A DNA stretch of 64,000 bases from Rostrohypoxylon terebratum (Eukaryota > Ascomycota > Sordariomycetes > Xylariales > Hypoxylaceae), in assembly GCA_022497145.1 (NCBI GenBank), contig MU385896.1:124001-188000 (forward strand), read 5' to 3'. Positions 21,366-31,877 of this stretch are shown piece after piece. Both the position numbers and the translations under genes were made by a program. The notes beneath the pieces are model-generated. The model ran no database searches and was not told the DNA's origin. It was given only the letters and a program-made list of their open reading frames with translations. The stretch's first letter is position 1. The number at the start of each line of letters is the position of its first letter.

Positions 21366-22439
21366 ATGGCACCGCCAACAATCCTCGCCCACAAATCCTC
21401 CTTTTTGACCGCCCAAACACTCCAACTATCCCAATCGCTTGCTCCGAGCGCCGCCTGGCGTGCCTCCAACGCGAAAGTTGCCGAGGGCGGGCTCCCTGAC
21501 AGGCTCGTCGACGAAGTGCTGTACCGCGCTAATCACGTATTGCTACAGCACGCGCGCCGCGTCTACGCACCCCAGGCGAGCCGCCATGTCGCGGAACAGA
21601 TCGAGGCGCTATATCTAGAGGCGGCAGAGAAAGCCGTGCGTGGGAACGGTGCGGGAGAAGGAGGCGGTGGCGAAGATGACGAGGAACTAGAAGGGAATGA
21701 AAGGGGAGATGAGGAGGCGAGGTTTTTAAGGGTTGGCGCAGATTTTGGTATGTTTCTTACCCGTCCATGAATATTACTTAAGTTTGTGTGATACGACATC
21801 TGCGCCACCAACCTTGTTTTTTTTTTGTTTTTTTTTGTTTTTTTTTTGTGCTGGTGGAAGAGAAAAAAGAAAAGAACTAGTTAAGTAAACTAAACACTTC
21901 AACACTCAGCTTCCGATGATATAATCGCCGCCCTCCCCAGCACGTGGGACCTACATTCCGCGACCCAAGCCGCCGCCCATCCCACCGAAGCGAACCGGTA
22001 CGCAGACCTCGCCTCGACACTTACCTCTCTCTCGGCCCATCGTAAAGAAGCCTCCTCGCGTCTCGAACGCCTACGCCGGATGCGCGCACTTCTCGCTCCT
22101 CTAGCATCGTTCCCCTCTTCTACTTCCACCTCTTATCCCCCTCCTTCCTCCTCCTTCTCCGCATCCGTCTCCGCATCCGCTCCTACATCCACATCTGCTT
22201 CCAGCTCGGGAGGGATATCAAACGAGATGAGCGGGATAGATAAGGTCCAGCCTAACCTAGTCACCCGCGAAGGCGAGCTAGAGAAGGAGCTCGAGCGCAT
22301 GCGTGTTCTGCTCGTGCGCGTTGCGGCCCGCGTCGCGCAGCTACCTGATGCGCAACTAGGGCCTAGCGAAGATGTTGCGATGGAGGATCTGGAAGTGGTG
22401 GAACAGGAAAAGGTTGAAAGGCTACTGAATGAGTTTTAG
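21366..22439 (+). CDS. fta4: Fta4-like kinetochore protein of the Sim4 complex (CENP-U type)
   Basis: Inner kinetochore (CCAN/Sim4) subunit, fission yeast Fta4, thought to correspond to vertebrate CENP-U. Exons are 21366-21747 and 21910-22439, giving 303 aa. The N-terminus LAHKSSFLTAQTLQLSQSL and the following SAAWR, RLVDEVLYRANHVLLQHARRVYAPQASRHVAEQIEALY (position about 45-85) match the pattern I associate with this family. A Gly/Glu-rich low-complexity insert precedes the intron. Exon 2 has a long helix ADLASTLTSLSAHRKEASSR then LERLRRMRALLAPL, and a C-terminal helix LEKELERMRVLLVRVAARV. A Ser/Pro-rich segment separates them. The intron (21748-21909) is unusually long here and contains T9-T10 runs. 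The family assignment is from memory of motifs; the gene structure is firmer. Confidence 0.84.
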
Positions 22440-22804
22440 AGGCGCGAGTAAGCAATCTTGAAGTCGGAGAGTCTGGAGTTGCCGGGACCTTCATTGGCTG
22501 TATATTAATAATGATACCCCTAGAGTTTACGAATGAATGATATCCAGATCAAACTAGATATACAATAATAACATGTGATGCATACTCTATCATAGAATGC
22601 CATGAGAATAGGGAACAGATTTGACTTCTCATCAAATACGAAGCAGTAAGCAATATTCTGTATTCTCAAATGGGGAAATGAATATTAACTTTCCCTTTTA
22701 TTTGATGCTACTTTTAAGATGCACTCGACTTTGTTTATTTTCCAAGCCCCGTTGGTAAGCCAATCTTATCCGCAGGAAACAATCTCACACATCATCATGA
22801 GGAT
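22440..22804. other. Convergent 3' region, Fta4-like and calpain-like genes
   Basis: AT-rich 365 bp between two convergent stop codons; no gene or repeat of note. Confidence 0.55.
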
Positions 22805-25715
22805 CTACCGTTGTTTAGGTAGCAAAGCTAAGATGCTCTTCTTCCTTTGTTCATTATCTCCTTCCAGAGTGGCATCTTTAGAGCTGTCGTCAACGTCGAG
22901 GCCCTTGGAGCCCTTGGGCTCGGTCTGCTTATCCTCGGTCACATCTTCGTTGCCATCATCATCGTCCTCGTCCTCGTCCTCGTCCTCGCTCTCTCCATCG
23001 TCCTTGTCTTTCTTATCTTTGGCATATAAATTTGGACGAACTACGCGCAGCTTCACAATTTCTTTGTCTTTATCCTCATCCGACACCTTGTAGTAAACGC
23101 GGAGACCGACGGTTGCGACAGCATTCCACGGGTTGCTTTCAAATTCATCCGGCTCTTCTTCCGGCACCCCCATCGGTGGAGGAGGAGGCAATGAAGGTGT
23201 GGTCGGATGTTCGAGTTCGATATCTAGTTCTCGATCGCTAATCTCTGACACGGATGAAATGTCGCTTTCATCTGAGGACTCTTCGTCGCCTTCTTGGCTT
23301 ACTTCTTTTTCCTGAGATTTGTCGCCTTCGCCTAGCTTGGAACTCTCATCTTCCGATTCCCCTGGCTTTTTAGCTGGGTCAACACCCTCTTCGAGCTTGA
23401 TGGCATCAGAAGCCTCATCCGGCTTCGGTGCCTCAGGCTCCTTGGAGTTTTCAGCCAACTGCTCTTCAGCTTTTGGTGACGTACCCACAGAATCCTCGCT
23501 AGGGTCTGTGGAAGGTGTCCCAACTTTAGGACTGGTACTTGATTCAGAACCTGGCTCAGAGGTCTTATTTGGAGACAGCACTTGGACATGTTTCTCCTTC
23601 TCCGATTCTGGTAGCTGTTCTTTGGAATTGTTGGCTTTTTCAGTACTCGCCTTTAGCTTCTCCGCTTTGGCGGTTTTCTTAGCCCGTGCTTTTGCTTTGG
23701 CCTTAGCTTTCTTCTCCTGGCGTTTGTTATGATCCTTGACACGGAGGTAGTGTTCACGGTTTCGAGCATCCATGATCCTCTTCTTGAGTGCCTGACGTGC
23801 TTTGTCCTTCCTGCGTTTCTCTGCTTCCTTCCGAGCTTTCTTTTCCTCGGCGGTCTCTATAACTTTCCCTTTGCTGTGGGCCAGGTCGTAAGACATCCCG
23901 ACAGCAACCAATTTGTCCCTACGATCACGCGCATTGTTCCGAACAACTTCCTCTATCGGCAACTTATCCATGTAGCGCGTTGCGTTTATCTTCAACAGGA
24001 CAATGTATTCGCCTTCATCTAACTCAAGCTCCACATTGACAGAACGGTTTTGACAGTACGGGCTAATGCTGCGTACGACATAGTCTTCTTGTCCGTTCTT
24101 GTGTAAGCGAAAATTCAGCTCAAATCGGTATTGGCCTTCGAGGCCGCAGTAATATCGATCGTCTAGCTGAGAAAGCACAATGACTACCGGGCCGGCCTTT
24201 GCTAGGGAGAATTCGAAATAAGTGTCATGATAATCCAGCGTCCAAGGAATCGAAAGCGTAGTCCAAAGGGAGGTAACTTTCCACTCCGGCCCGAAGAGGC
24301 GAGTTCGGTCGAACGAGTTATATTTACGCAGAAGATCATCATACGAGATCCAAAAATTCCCATCGTCGCCGAAACGATGGTCAAGCTTGAGCAACCACTC
24401 AGCAGTCCATTCCTTGCTGCCGTCGGCCCAAGCCCCTTTCCATTCCCCCTTTCCCCAAGGGTTCTTCAATAGGACAAGGCGCTGACCGTCGATATCAACA
24501 GCCTTCATGATCGAATAAGCATGAAGTTCGACAATTCCCTTGCGTTCACCCCATCCGACACCCCACATGCCGGTAGAGCATCCGAAGAGGAACTGGTCAT
24601 TGACTTTCATGAGCTCTTCCTTCCAGAAATACTCTTTGTCCAGTATGTCTGAGGCGTAAAGTTCCGAGGTGACTCCACCAGTGAGGTCCTCGATACCCTC
24701 GCCAGTGTATCCACCCTCGATGGCCGCGTAATCACCGTGCGCCTTGGCATAAGCCTTCTCGAGGAGCGGCAGCCAGGTCTCGTTTTCGTGCTCACACTGC
24801 GCAAAGTATAGTGCGCCTGAGCCACTCTGGTAAGCCTTTCGATATTGTTCCTCGGAATTGATCCTCTCGCGGTCTTCCCAAAGCATGCGCTCGAGGAAAC
24901 TCTCGTCGAAGTCAGGCTTGGTGAGAAACAGCTTGTCGTCGATGATCTCGGAGATCCATTCGCCATCGCGGTGGAAAACGAAGCCGTAGACGCCAACCTG
25001 TTCATCGCGAGCTACGCACACCCTCTCAATCAGACTAGGTTTGTTACTGAGGGTACATAAAGCCGCAAGCAGCCAGCAGTCGCCGTCACGGCCTTGCCTA
25101 ATATCGTTGGCGGTGGGACCCTCGATGTAGAACTTAGGATCATCGAAAATGTCAACCACACGCTTGACGCTTTTCGGCCTAAAATCTGATTCTGTATTCT
25201 CTTTTGTGTTGCAGAGCGACTCAAGCGTATCACGGTCTCCCCATTTCAAGTCAGATTCGAGATCGAAGTGGGGGTCACGGTATTTTTGGTTCACTCGGCG
25301 ACACTCTTTCACGATCTTGGCAACCTTTGCCTTGCAAACGGCAGCGGCTTCTTCGTACGACGCCTGGGTGTTCGTACCAACAGCCTTAGTTGATCGTCTT
25401 GCAGCTTTTTCGGCGTACTCGTTGTGTGGGATAACCGTGGTTGCTAACAAAAGGCAAATTGGCAGGGTTAGTAAGCGTCCAACTTTGTAGAGGTTGTCTA
25501 GGTATATACTGTGTCTTAGGTCACATACCTTTACCAGGCGTTTTAGTAGTGAATTTAGCCCAGAATTCGTCGATCGCTTGCTGGGGAGTTTGTTGCTTGG
25601 GTTTCTTAGGAATCTGAGGAATAGTAACAGGTACCTCCGCCATGACGGTACGTCCTTCGGCGTCCTGGTTGAGGTATCCGGCCTCCGAAGGCGGCGATGG
25701 GAGTATGACCGACAT
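22805..25715 (-). CDS. Calpain-like cysteine peptidase (family C2) with long charged tail
   Basis: Intracellular papain-fold peptidase of the calpain type. Exons are 25715-25529 and 25443-22805 with one 85-bp intron, giving 941 aa. The CysPc domain spans about residues 125-430. All three catalytic residues are visible: Cys185 in RDGDCWLLAAL, His370 in ELHAYSIMKAV and Asn390 in LLKNPWGKGEW. A beta-rich C2-like/PBH region follows (about 450-560; WTLDYHDTYFEFSLAKAGP). Then comes a Lys/Arg/Glu-rich coiled stretch (KKARKEAEKRRKDKARQ) and a long Ser/Glu/Pro low-complexity tail to the C-terminus, likely disordered. There are no EF hands, so it is not a classical calcium calpain. The tail makes it longer than PalB/Rim13-type calpains, and I do not assign it to that pathway. 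The CT/GA-rich leader lies beyond 25716. Confidence 0.93.
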
Positions 25716-26682
25716 TGGTATTCAAGAGTCTAGTGAGTACTAAGAGAGGAGGTGAAAGGTAAGGGGTAAGAGGTAAGAGGTAAGAAGTGAGAGGTAAAAA
25801 GTGAGAGGTAAAAAGTGAGAGGTGAGAGGTGAGAGGTGAGAAGAAGATGGGTTATGACGCAGACGGACCCGCCGGTAGAAATAGGAATAAGAGAGGAAAC
25901 GACGCTCAGGAGTTAGCAAGGAAAGAAGAGAAAGAGCCAAGAAAACAGGAAGGAAAGGTCCTTGGCTTTAAGGAGTCGAGAGCTACTAACATCTCACAAG
26001 AGAGGGGAAGGAAGGGAAGAGTAACAACACTTGAAAATGCAAAGGAAAGAAGATCCATCTATCATGGTCCATGGATGAGTACGACCTACTAAGACCTATG
26101 TAGGTCCTAGTAGGTCCTACATACCTAGGCCCTAGGGGTCCTATGATCTAATGTAGTCAGCTCCTTACCTGGTACTAGTCTTACCAACTACCATCATCAT
26201 TATTCATTCATTCCACGTTCCGCGAGCCAAAATGGGGCTTTGATGGAATAGTCAGGGAAATAAATTGCGCCGTGCTGACAGTCTGATCAGGTCACTTTAA
26301 CCTGTTATATTCATGCGATGATCGACGATAGTTATAGTTGGGTGGGGTTTCTAGGTACGGTAGATATTGGATGGATTATCGATGAAGAGCTGAAAAGAAG
26401 ATTCAAAAATCCATTAGACGAGAGTACCGCCTAAGTATTGTACTTAAGTCTTAGGTACACATATGGATAGTATGTCCACATATGTAGGTCAGACATCAGG
26501 ATTGAGGAAACCGGTGAAGCTAAAGACTTGGCACAGTTGGGGTCGAATTTGATGCGGGTGTGGTGGCCTGTTCGTACATCTTTGCCAAAAAAAACTCAAG
26601 GCCGCTAAATGAGATTTGGCTACTCCTAATCTGGAAGTAGTTTTAGGAAATTGTTAGACGAGTACGTGAATATAGGTCTGCT

Positions 26683-26713
26683 GGTAGGTAGGTAGGTAGG
26701 TAGGTAGGTAGGT
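26683..26713. repeat. (GGTA)n microsatellite
   Basis: About seven to eight tandem GGTA units, followed by degenerate GGTTG/GTAGGTTGG units to about 26742. Confidence 0.9.
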
Positions 26714-27056
26714 TGATTTGTAGGTTGGTATGTTGGTAGGTTGGAGCCTGGACAGGTGGTACATACATTTATATACAAATCCAAGTACAGACGCATGTAT
26801 TTATCGTCGCTTCGCATAATACCTACTAGGTAAGTCTTAAAACCTAGCTTCAAGGTTTTACGATTGAATCAAGGTCCGACAAGTTAGGTACATAAATAAT
26901 CATCAATTTTATTCAACAATACGTAAAATAGAATTTACGTGACTAAATATTTCAATATAAATTACTAGGTAAGTAGCGTTCTTATAAAATTGGAAGTTGT
27001 AAAAGTTGGGAATAGCTTCAAATTTACCACTAAGATATTGACCCACTTTATAAGTA

Positions 27057-27075
27057 TACCAACCAACCAACCAAC

Positions 27076-27118
<43 letters not shown>
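27057..27118. repeat. (CCAA)n then (CAAT)n microsatellite
   Basis: A run of CCAA units passes into about nine CAAT units without interruption. Confidence 0.92.
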
Positions 27119-27159
27119 CTCACAAACTTTTACCTACTTACCGTTAAAACGACCTACAG

Positions 27160-27268
27160 ATCAACCTACAATACAACCTACAATACAACCTACAATACAA
27201 CCTACAATACAACCTACAATACAACCTACAATACAACCTACAATACAACCTACAATACAGCCTACAAA
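27160..27268. repeat. 12-bp minisatellite, unit CTACAATACAAC
   Basis: About eight to nine nearly perfect tandem copies; because 12 is a multiple of three the array stays open when translated, but there is no start, splice or codon-bias evidence for a gene. Confidence 0.93.
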
Positions 27269-27309
27269 GTACGTATAAGACAACCTACTGTTTGACCTAC
27301 TGACGTAAT

Positions 27310-27510
27310 TACAGACCTACCTACCTACCTACCTACTGACCTACCTACTGACCTACCTACTGACCTACCTAGGTATCAACCAACCAACCTAAGGCTACCT
27401 ATTGACCTCCACTTGTTGACCTACCTGTTGACCTACCTGTTGATCTACCTGTTGATCTACTTGTTAATCTATTTGTTGGCCTACTTGTTGGCCTACCTAC
27501 TAAGCTCTAG
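27310..27510. repeat. Degenerate CTAC / CTACCTGTTGAC tandem repeats
   Basis: A (CTAC)n block with CTGAC interruptions (about 27313-27372) followed by about seven diverged copies of a 12-bp unit CTACCTGTTGAC (about 27410-27505). Confidence 0.85.
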
Positions 27511-28324
27511 GGTCACTTGTTGACCTTTAAGGCCCTTTATTTTACAATCCATCGATCTATAAGTCAAAATTATAGGTGCGAAGTACTGAGATATCAACGC
27601 TAAATTAATCATCAAAGGTGTTGATCCACCTTATATACCCCTTTGGGCTAAGTTTTGAGAAAAAAATCTTTTTGGCAAAGATGTACGAACAGGCCGCCGT
27701 AGCGGGCTCTCTATTCGTTCAAATCTTCAGATAGTGGAGTTGCACTGTTGGGGGCCGGAATCTTAAACCAATTAGACTTTTTACTTCTCAGCCCTTGTTT
27801 TATGGGTCTTCCGTCTTTAGTACCTACTATTCGTACTTCGTACGTCGTACGTACAATACCTAACCAATCGCAAATACACTATAATTCTCCTATCCATATT
27901 TCATGGGTCCAGTTATTTTCTTACTTTCTCAAAGTTTAGGTAAACAATTGGAATATTGAATCAATAACAAACATTTCACTCATAACAACATCATCAACAC
28001 AAGCCCTTCTTCATGCCATAAACACTTCCCAATTCGGCATCATACCACGGTTTCAAGGCTCTTATATTTTGGATCGTATATTGCAGCGTAGCCCAAGATG
28101 ATACCATCCGATTGAACCATGATCGCATTACTAGTGAGTCGCCAGAGTGCTTCGGACGTTGATAGGATCCTCAACACACCACGGACACTTCAAAAATCCC
28201 TTTCACTTTCCTTCGGACAGATATATCACCAATGACATGAGATGACCTAGTCGTCTTCGTTAAGCCGGTGGAAACTCTCTTTACCTCTCATTACCTTTCA
28301 GGGGAAGCTTGGCCTTAGGAATCC

Positions 28325-29592
28325 TCATAATCTTGCGCCTGTCTTGATCTTATTAAACATAGCCCTTTGAAACTTCTCATGCAACGCCATCACATCCGGC
28401 TGCATTGGCGGAACGATCTGGCAGACAGCTACACCGCATATACCACTTTCATTGTCGATGAACCATTCGCAGCTCGGGTATCCGCCCCAAAGTGTGGTCC
28501 CCTTCGCAAAACGCCCTTCCTGGGCCTCCTTTGCCACCAGGCCCGCTAGACTCCACGTTTTCCGTATCGATGCCGGCACCTGCATGCCCAGATACTCCGT
28601 CTTGAGTTTAGAGGAGATTATATCATCATTGAGGGCCTGTTCACATTGTTCATCGAGCTGCGGTTGGAACAACTCGGCATAAGACGACGGCTTCAGGAGC
28701 TTTGGGTCGCGCCGCAGCACCGCGGATAGAAAGGTATAATATGCCTTTGCCGATGTGTAGACACCAGCACCGCCGAAGCAATCAGGCGATCCGCCCGAAT
28801 TATCAAAGCCTGGAAAATGCACAGCTGGCGGCTTTCCGTCCTCGCCCAAGGTGCTGACATCAGCCAGCCTGCCCTTCATGTTATCCATCGTCTTTGGGTA
28901 GAAGAAGCGTCATTCTCAATCCCCAGAGGCGTCCAGATGCGTTTTCGCATGAATTCGTCCAGGCTGGAGCTAGTAGCTCGTTCAATTGCTCTACCTGCCC
29001 AGTCATGACCAGCACCGTATGCGAAGCCCTTCCCCGGTTCGAATACAAGGGGCAGAGCTGACCGTTCTTCGAGGGTCAATCCACTCGACGGTTTCTCGTT
29101 GCGCGAAGCGCGCCACTTTAGGAGTAAGGGGTTGAACGCGTCATATTCGTGGCCAGAGGTATGCGTGAGAAGCAGGCGAAGCGTAATTGGTGAAGGGTTA
29201 TGTGCGAATATGGCACTGTTCTTGACGTCGTCGAAGCCGACGATTAAGCCATACTTGCCAATCTCTGGTAGTAAAGGCTTGACGTCTCTATCTAGGTCCA
29301 AAACCCCATCTTCAACGCATTGTAAAACGGCTATCGAAGTCATGAGTTTGCTCATCGAAGCGATAGAAGCAATCGTCGATTCGGTAAAAGGCCGGTCGTC
29401 GCCCTCTTTAAGACTGGCCTTTCCGAATGACTTTGAATATAGGATGTTTCCTTGTTACTATATCAGTATAACATTGAAAATTTGGCAGAGGTGAGAGGCT
29501 CTACCGTCTTTATCCCCCGCAATAAGGGAAACCCCTGGCAGGAGTCCCGACGCAACGGCATCTTCGTATATATTGTCGATTTCTTGCGCCAT
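28325..29592 (-). pseudogene. Beta-lactamase-like esterase/transpeptidase-fold protein, frameshifted
   Basis: Serine beta-lactamase (class C/EstB-like) family, often secondary-metabolite esterases or acyltransferases in fungi. Exon 1 is 29592-29505 (MAQEIDNIYEDAVASGLLPG). Exon 2 most simply begins at 29450, after an AAG acceptor, giving GNILYSKSFGKAS. The SxxK motif is SMSK (ATG at 29355), the tyrosine motif may be YGAGH, and TLRLLLTHTSGHEYD is typical. The frame closes at 28876 just after PLGIENDAS. The conserved continuation FFYPKTMDNMKGRLADVS runs on in another frame to the stop at 28325. One missing base near 28899-28911 explains the break; no intron can. Intact length would be about 404 aa. 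The C-terminal ARL resembles a peroxisomal PTS1. Pseudogene or sequence error; TATATAA at about 29715 on this strand marks a promoter. Confidence 0.8.
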
Positions 29593-30380
29593 GACAGGAG
29601 TTGGAATAATATGCTAACCCTCTATTCTAGGTATATTCACACAGGGTTCGAAACGTATTGGCTACAACCTAAAATAAGTTGATGACAGCTGTCGTTGTGG
29701 GAGAAGCCTGTTATTATATAGACCGATATTTACGGCACAGTAGATCGGTTATTGGGAAGTCTACCCCGACCCATCGGCGCTTTTACAAGCAAAGATAGGT
29801 AGGTAATAGCTCTTGATCTTTACCCTCCATGACCTGACCTCCGTGACCATCCATGATTACTCAAGCCAGTTCAGCGCATTGATAATTAATAAGCTATCAG
29901 GTGTTTTATATTAGATAAACCATCCCCTTCCCTCCCTCCCCCCACCTAGTGTGCGTTCCGTGACCATCCATGATTACCAAGCCAGTTCAACACCTTGATA
30001 ATTAATAAGCTACCAGGTGTTTTATAGAATTAGGTAAGCCCCCCCTCTCCACCTAGTGTGCGTTCCGTGATATCCGTGGCATCCGTGGCTCTCTACCGTT
30101 TTCAGATCCTCTTAGCTAATCAGAATTTCAGACAAACTCCACAGCTAAGTTGACGAGTGTGGTTACCGATTATATGCCATCCGATTTTCCAATTCTAGTC
30201 ATCCCAACCATCCCAATCATCTCCGTCATCTCCCAATGTATGAACGCTCGGGGGAGTCATGGATGATACTTAAGCACTTCTACTACCTACCTAGGACCTA
30301 GGTATATGATCTTACAAAAAGAAAAGAGTATAACGAAAATAACGGGATACCTAGGCCCTAAGGTACGGTCGGCTCTTGAT
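29593..30380. other. Intergenic region with a tandem duplication
   Basis: Promoter of the beta-lactamase-like gene on the left (TATA-like sequence about 29712-29721, minus strand). An imperfect ~117-bp tandem duplication spans 29841-30070. CCTAGG palindromes occur near 30290-30305. No gene seen. Confidence 0.6.
29841..30070. repeat. Imperfect ~117-bp tandem duplication
   Basis: CCGTGACCATCCATGATTAC begins at 29841 and again at 29958; both copies continue with GCCAGTTCA, TTGATAATTAATAAGCTA, CAGGTGTTTTATA and a poly-C/T stretch. A third partial start (CCGTGA preceded by GTGTGCGTT) occurs at 30065. Copies differ by several substitutions and small indels, so the duplication is not recent. Confidence 0.88.
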
Positions 30381-31412
30381 TCACACAAAGTCTTTCACTT
30401 TCTCTTCACACCAGGCGAAGAATTCCTTGGACCGTCCCAAGCCACCTGCGTCTTCGCCCTTGATTGCTAGCAGAAGGTCCGCTCTCTGTCCCGGGTGCCA
30501 CCTCCCATCGCATATCGCATAATTTCCGGCTTTAGCTTCTTCCATGGTTACCTCGTTCGAGAAGCCCATCCACATATAAGTATATGCGCCATATACTGGG
30601 TCGCGCAGCGTAGGGTAAACGAGATAATACTGGATCAGATCTTTGACGTGACGCCAGATATTAGTATTGTAACTACCCGGGTTGCCGCCGATATGGACGA
30701 TCCCAGATCCAAAGGGCCCGGATTCAGATTGGTGTCGCGCAAATTCGGTAGCCAGGAACCAATTTGCCGTCTTCGATTGCGCGTATAGTATGCCTGCATA
30801 CTTCTCGCCAAAAGGGTCTTCCAAAAACTCCTTCGTTATTCCGCCTATCGGACTCTTCATCTCAACAAGAATGGACGCAGCCCACACCACCCTGCATGTA
30901 TCCTTGGGCGATTTCTTAGCCGTCTGGTTGAGCATGGGCGTTAATAGCCGCACTAACAGGAAATGCCCAACCGAGTTGGCTGTGATATGGTGCTCATGTC
31001 CTTGAGGGGTGCGCGGGGCGTCCTTCCAACCACCAGTACCCGCGTTGTTAAATAAGACGTCGAGTCTCCCGTCCGGACCTTCACTTTCTCGAAATTGCTG
31101 CGCTGCCAACTTGACACTCTCGAAGTCCGATAGATCCATCGGTACAAATATCAAACTCCCCGTTTTCACATCTTTGCCCACATAATGAGATTTTATGCGT
31201 TCGATAGCCTCTTCAGCGTTCTTCTTCGTCCGCGTGAGCATGTACACTTTCCCGCCAGCGCCGTACAAGATTCGCGCGAGCTCATATCCTATTCCAGATG
31301 ACCCGCCCGTCACGATGAACACCTTCCCATCTAACCTAGACACGTTGGCTTCAGTGATCGGTGCTCCATCGCGCGGAGGAAAGAACTGCGTCCAATACGA
31401 ATAGAGAGACAT
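30381..31412 (-). CDS. Short-chain dehydrogenase/reductase (WW-oxidoreductase/retinol dehydrogenase-like)
   Basis: NAD(P)-dependent oxidoreductase of the SDR superfamily, one exon, 343 aa. The ATG at 31412 (MSLYSYWTQFFPP) is the first true ATG in frame. The Rossmann motif TGGSSGIG lies at about 35-42, a DLSDFESV acidic/turn motif follows strand 3, NNAGTGG is the structural motif, and YAQSKTANW supplies the catalytic Tyr and Lys. The size (~340 aa) and the sequence PMDLSDFESVKLAAQQF are typical of the fungal retinol dehydrogenase-like class; substrate unknown. No signal peptide is evident, and the hydrophobic segment near YLVYPTLRDP could be membrane-peripheral. It is intact, although both neighbours appear broken. 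Confidence 0.92.
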   Translation of the reverse strand: MSLYSYWTQFFPPRDGAPITEANVSRLDGKVFIVTGGSSGIGYELARILYGAGGKVYMLTRTKKNAEEAIERIKSHYVGKDVKTGSLIFVPMDLSDFESVKLAAQQFRESEGPDGRLDVLFNNAGTGGWKDAPRTPQGHEHHITANSVGHFLLVRLLTPMLNQTAKKSPKDTCRVVWAASILVEMKSPIGGITKEFLEDPFGEKYAGILYAQSKTANWFLATEFARHQSESGPFGSGIVHIGGNPGSYNTNIWRHVKDLIQYYLVYPTLRDPVYGAYTYMWMGFSNEVTMEEAKAGNYAICDGRWHPGQRADLLLAIKGEDAGGLGRSKEFFAWCEEKVKDFV

Positions 31413-31877
31413 GTTAGAGACCGATACCAAGCCGCAAAAGAACTAGGTATAAAGATAGCAGAGTGCGACAAACGCTCGAATACCTAATTTGAAAGGGCAT
31501 AACAGTTCATTGATATAACACAAAGCCCCACGAACTACTTCGTAGCCGCAAGTCAGCTTATGGTTATGGCTTATTTTATGGGGTAGGAAATATGGTGGCC
31601 GTCAGCACGTCGCATCCTTCCGAGGCACCAATGTAACATCCTCGGCTGGCCGTATTCAGCTCGTTAAAACACGCATAGAATCACTAACTAATAGAGCTAT
31701 CGGCGACTCTACGCAGCACTTACACTGCATCAACTCTGCGTGATTATTCGGAGAGGTGAGAGGCGCAGGCGCTAAGGAACAGTTGTACCGGTATTTGACG
31801 ACACCTTATGGAACTACCATACCTATCTGGGAGCCGCCGGGTTTACATCCGACCGTACCGTGATATTCTGCGATCCT
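31413..31877. other. Intergenic region between SDR and RNase H-like gene
   Basis: No gene or notable repeat; 465 bp forming the SDR promoter (minus strand) and 3' flank of the next gene. Confidence 0.5.

Larger units (their letters stand above)
26565..27695. mobile_element. Candidate foldback/MITE-like element with 27-bp inverted ends
   Basis: The sequence at 26565-26591 (core TTCGTACATCTTTGCC) is the exact reverse complement of 27669-27695, 27 of 27 positions. The interior is ~1.08 kb with no open reading frame of note. On the left it carries a (GGTA)n array with GGTTG variants; on the right it carries CCAA, CAAT, 12-bp CTACAATACAAC, CTAC and 12-bp CTACCTGTTGAC arrays, so G-rich left and C-rich right sides are roughly inverted with respect to each other. 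The matching inverted ends and inverted sub-repeats resemble foldback or MITE elements. No transposase and no clear target-site duplication was found, so it could also be an inversion or hairpin-mediated duplication. Confidence 0.5.
25716..28324. other. Gene-free region dominated by simple repeats
   Basis: No gene supported over 2.6 kb. 25740-25845 is a GA-rich array (AGGTGAG/AGGTAAG units) in the calpain leader. 26090-26150 has CCTAGG palindromes. 26565-27695 is a unit flanked by inverted repeats (separate entry). 27700-28324 is AT-rich 3' flank of the next gene. Protein-like repeats in this region (Asn-Thr-Thr-Tyr) are translations of a 12-bp repeat. Confidence 0.6.

Noticed and set aside
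25829..26092. Lys/Arg/Glu-rich open stretch opposite the calpain leader
   Set aside because: It is the GA-rich complement of a CT-rich 5' leader; composition explains the charged translation.
26990..27295. Open frame with repeated Asn-Thr-Thr-Tyr
   Set aside because: Translation of a 12-bp minisatellite; no gene-like start, splice sites or non-repetitive protein around it.
31413..31430. Longer start of the 343-aa SDR
   Set aside because: The upstream codon is TTG; the first real ATG is at 31412.
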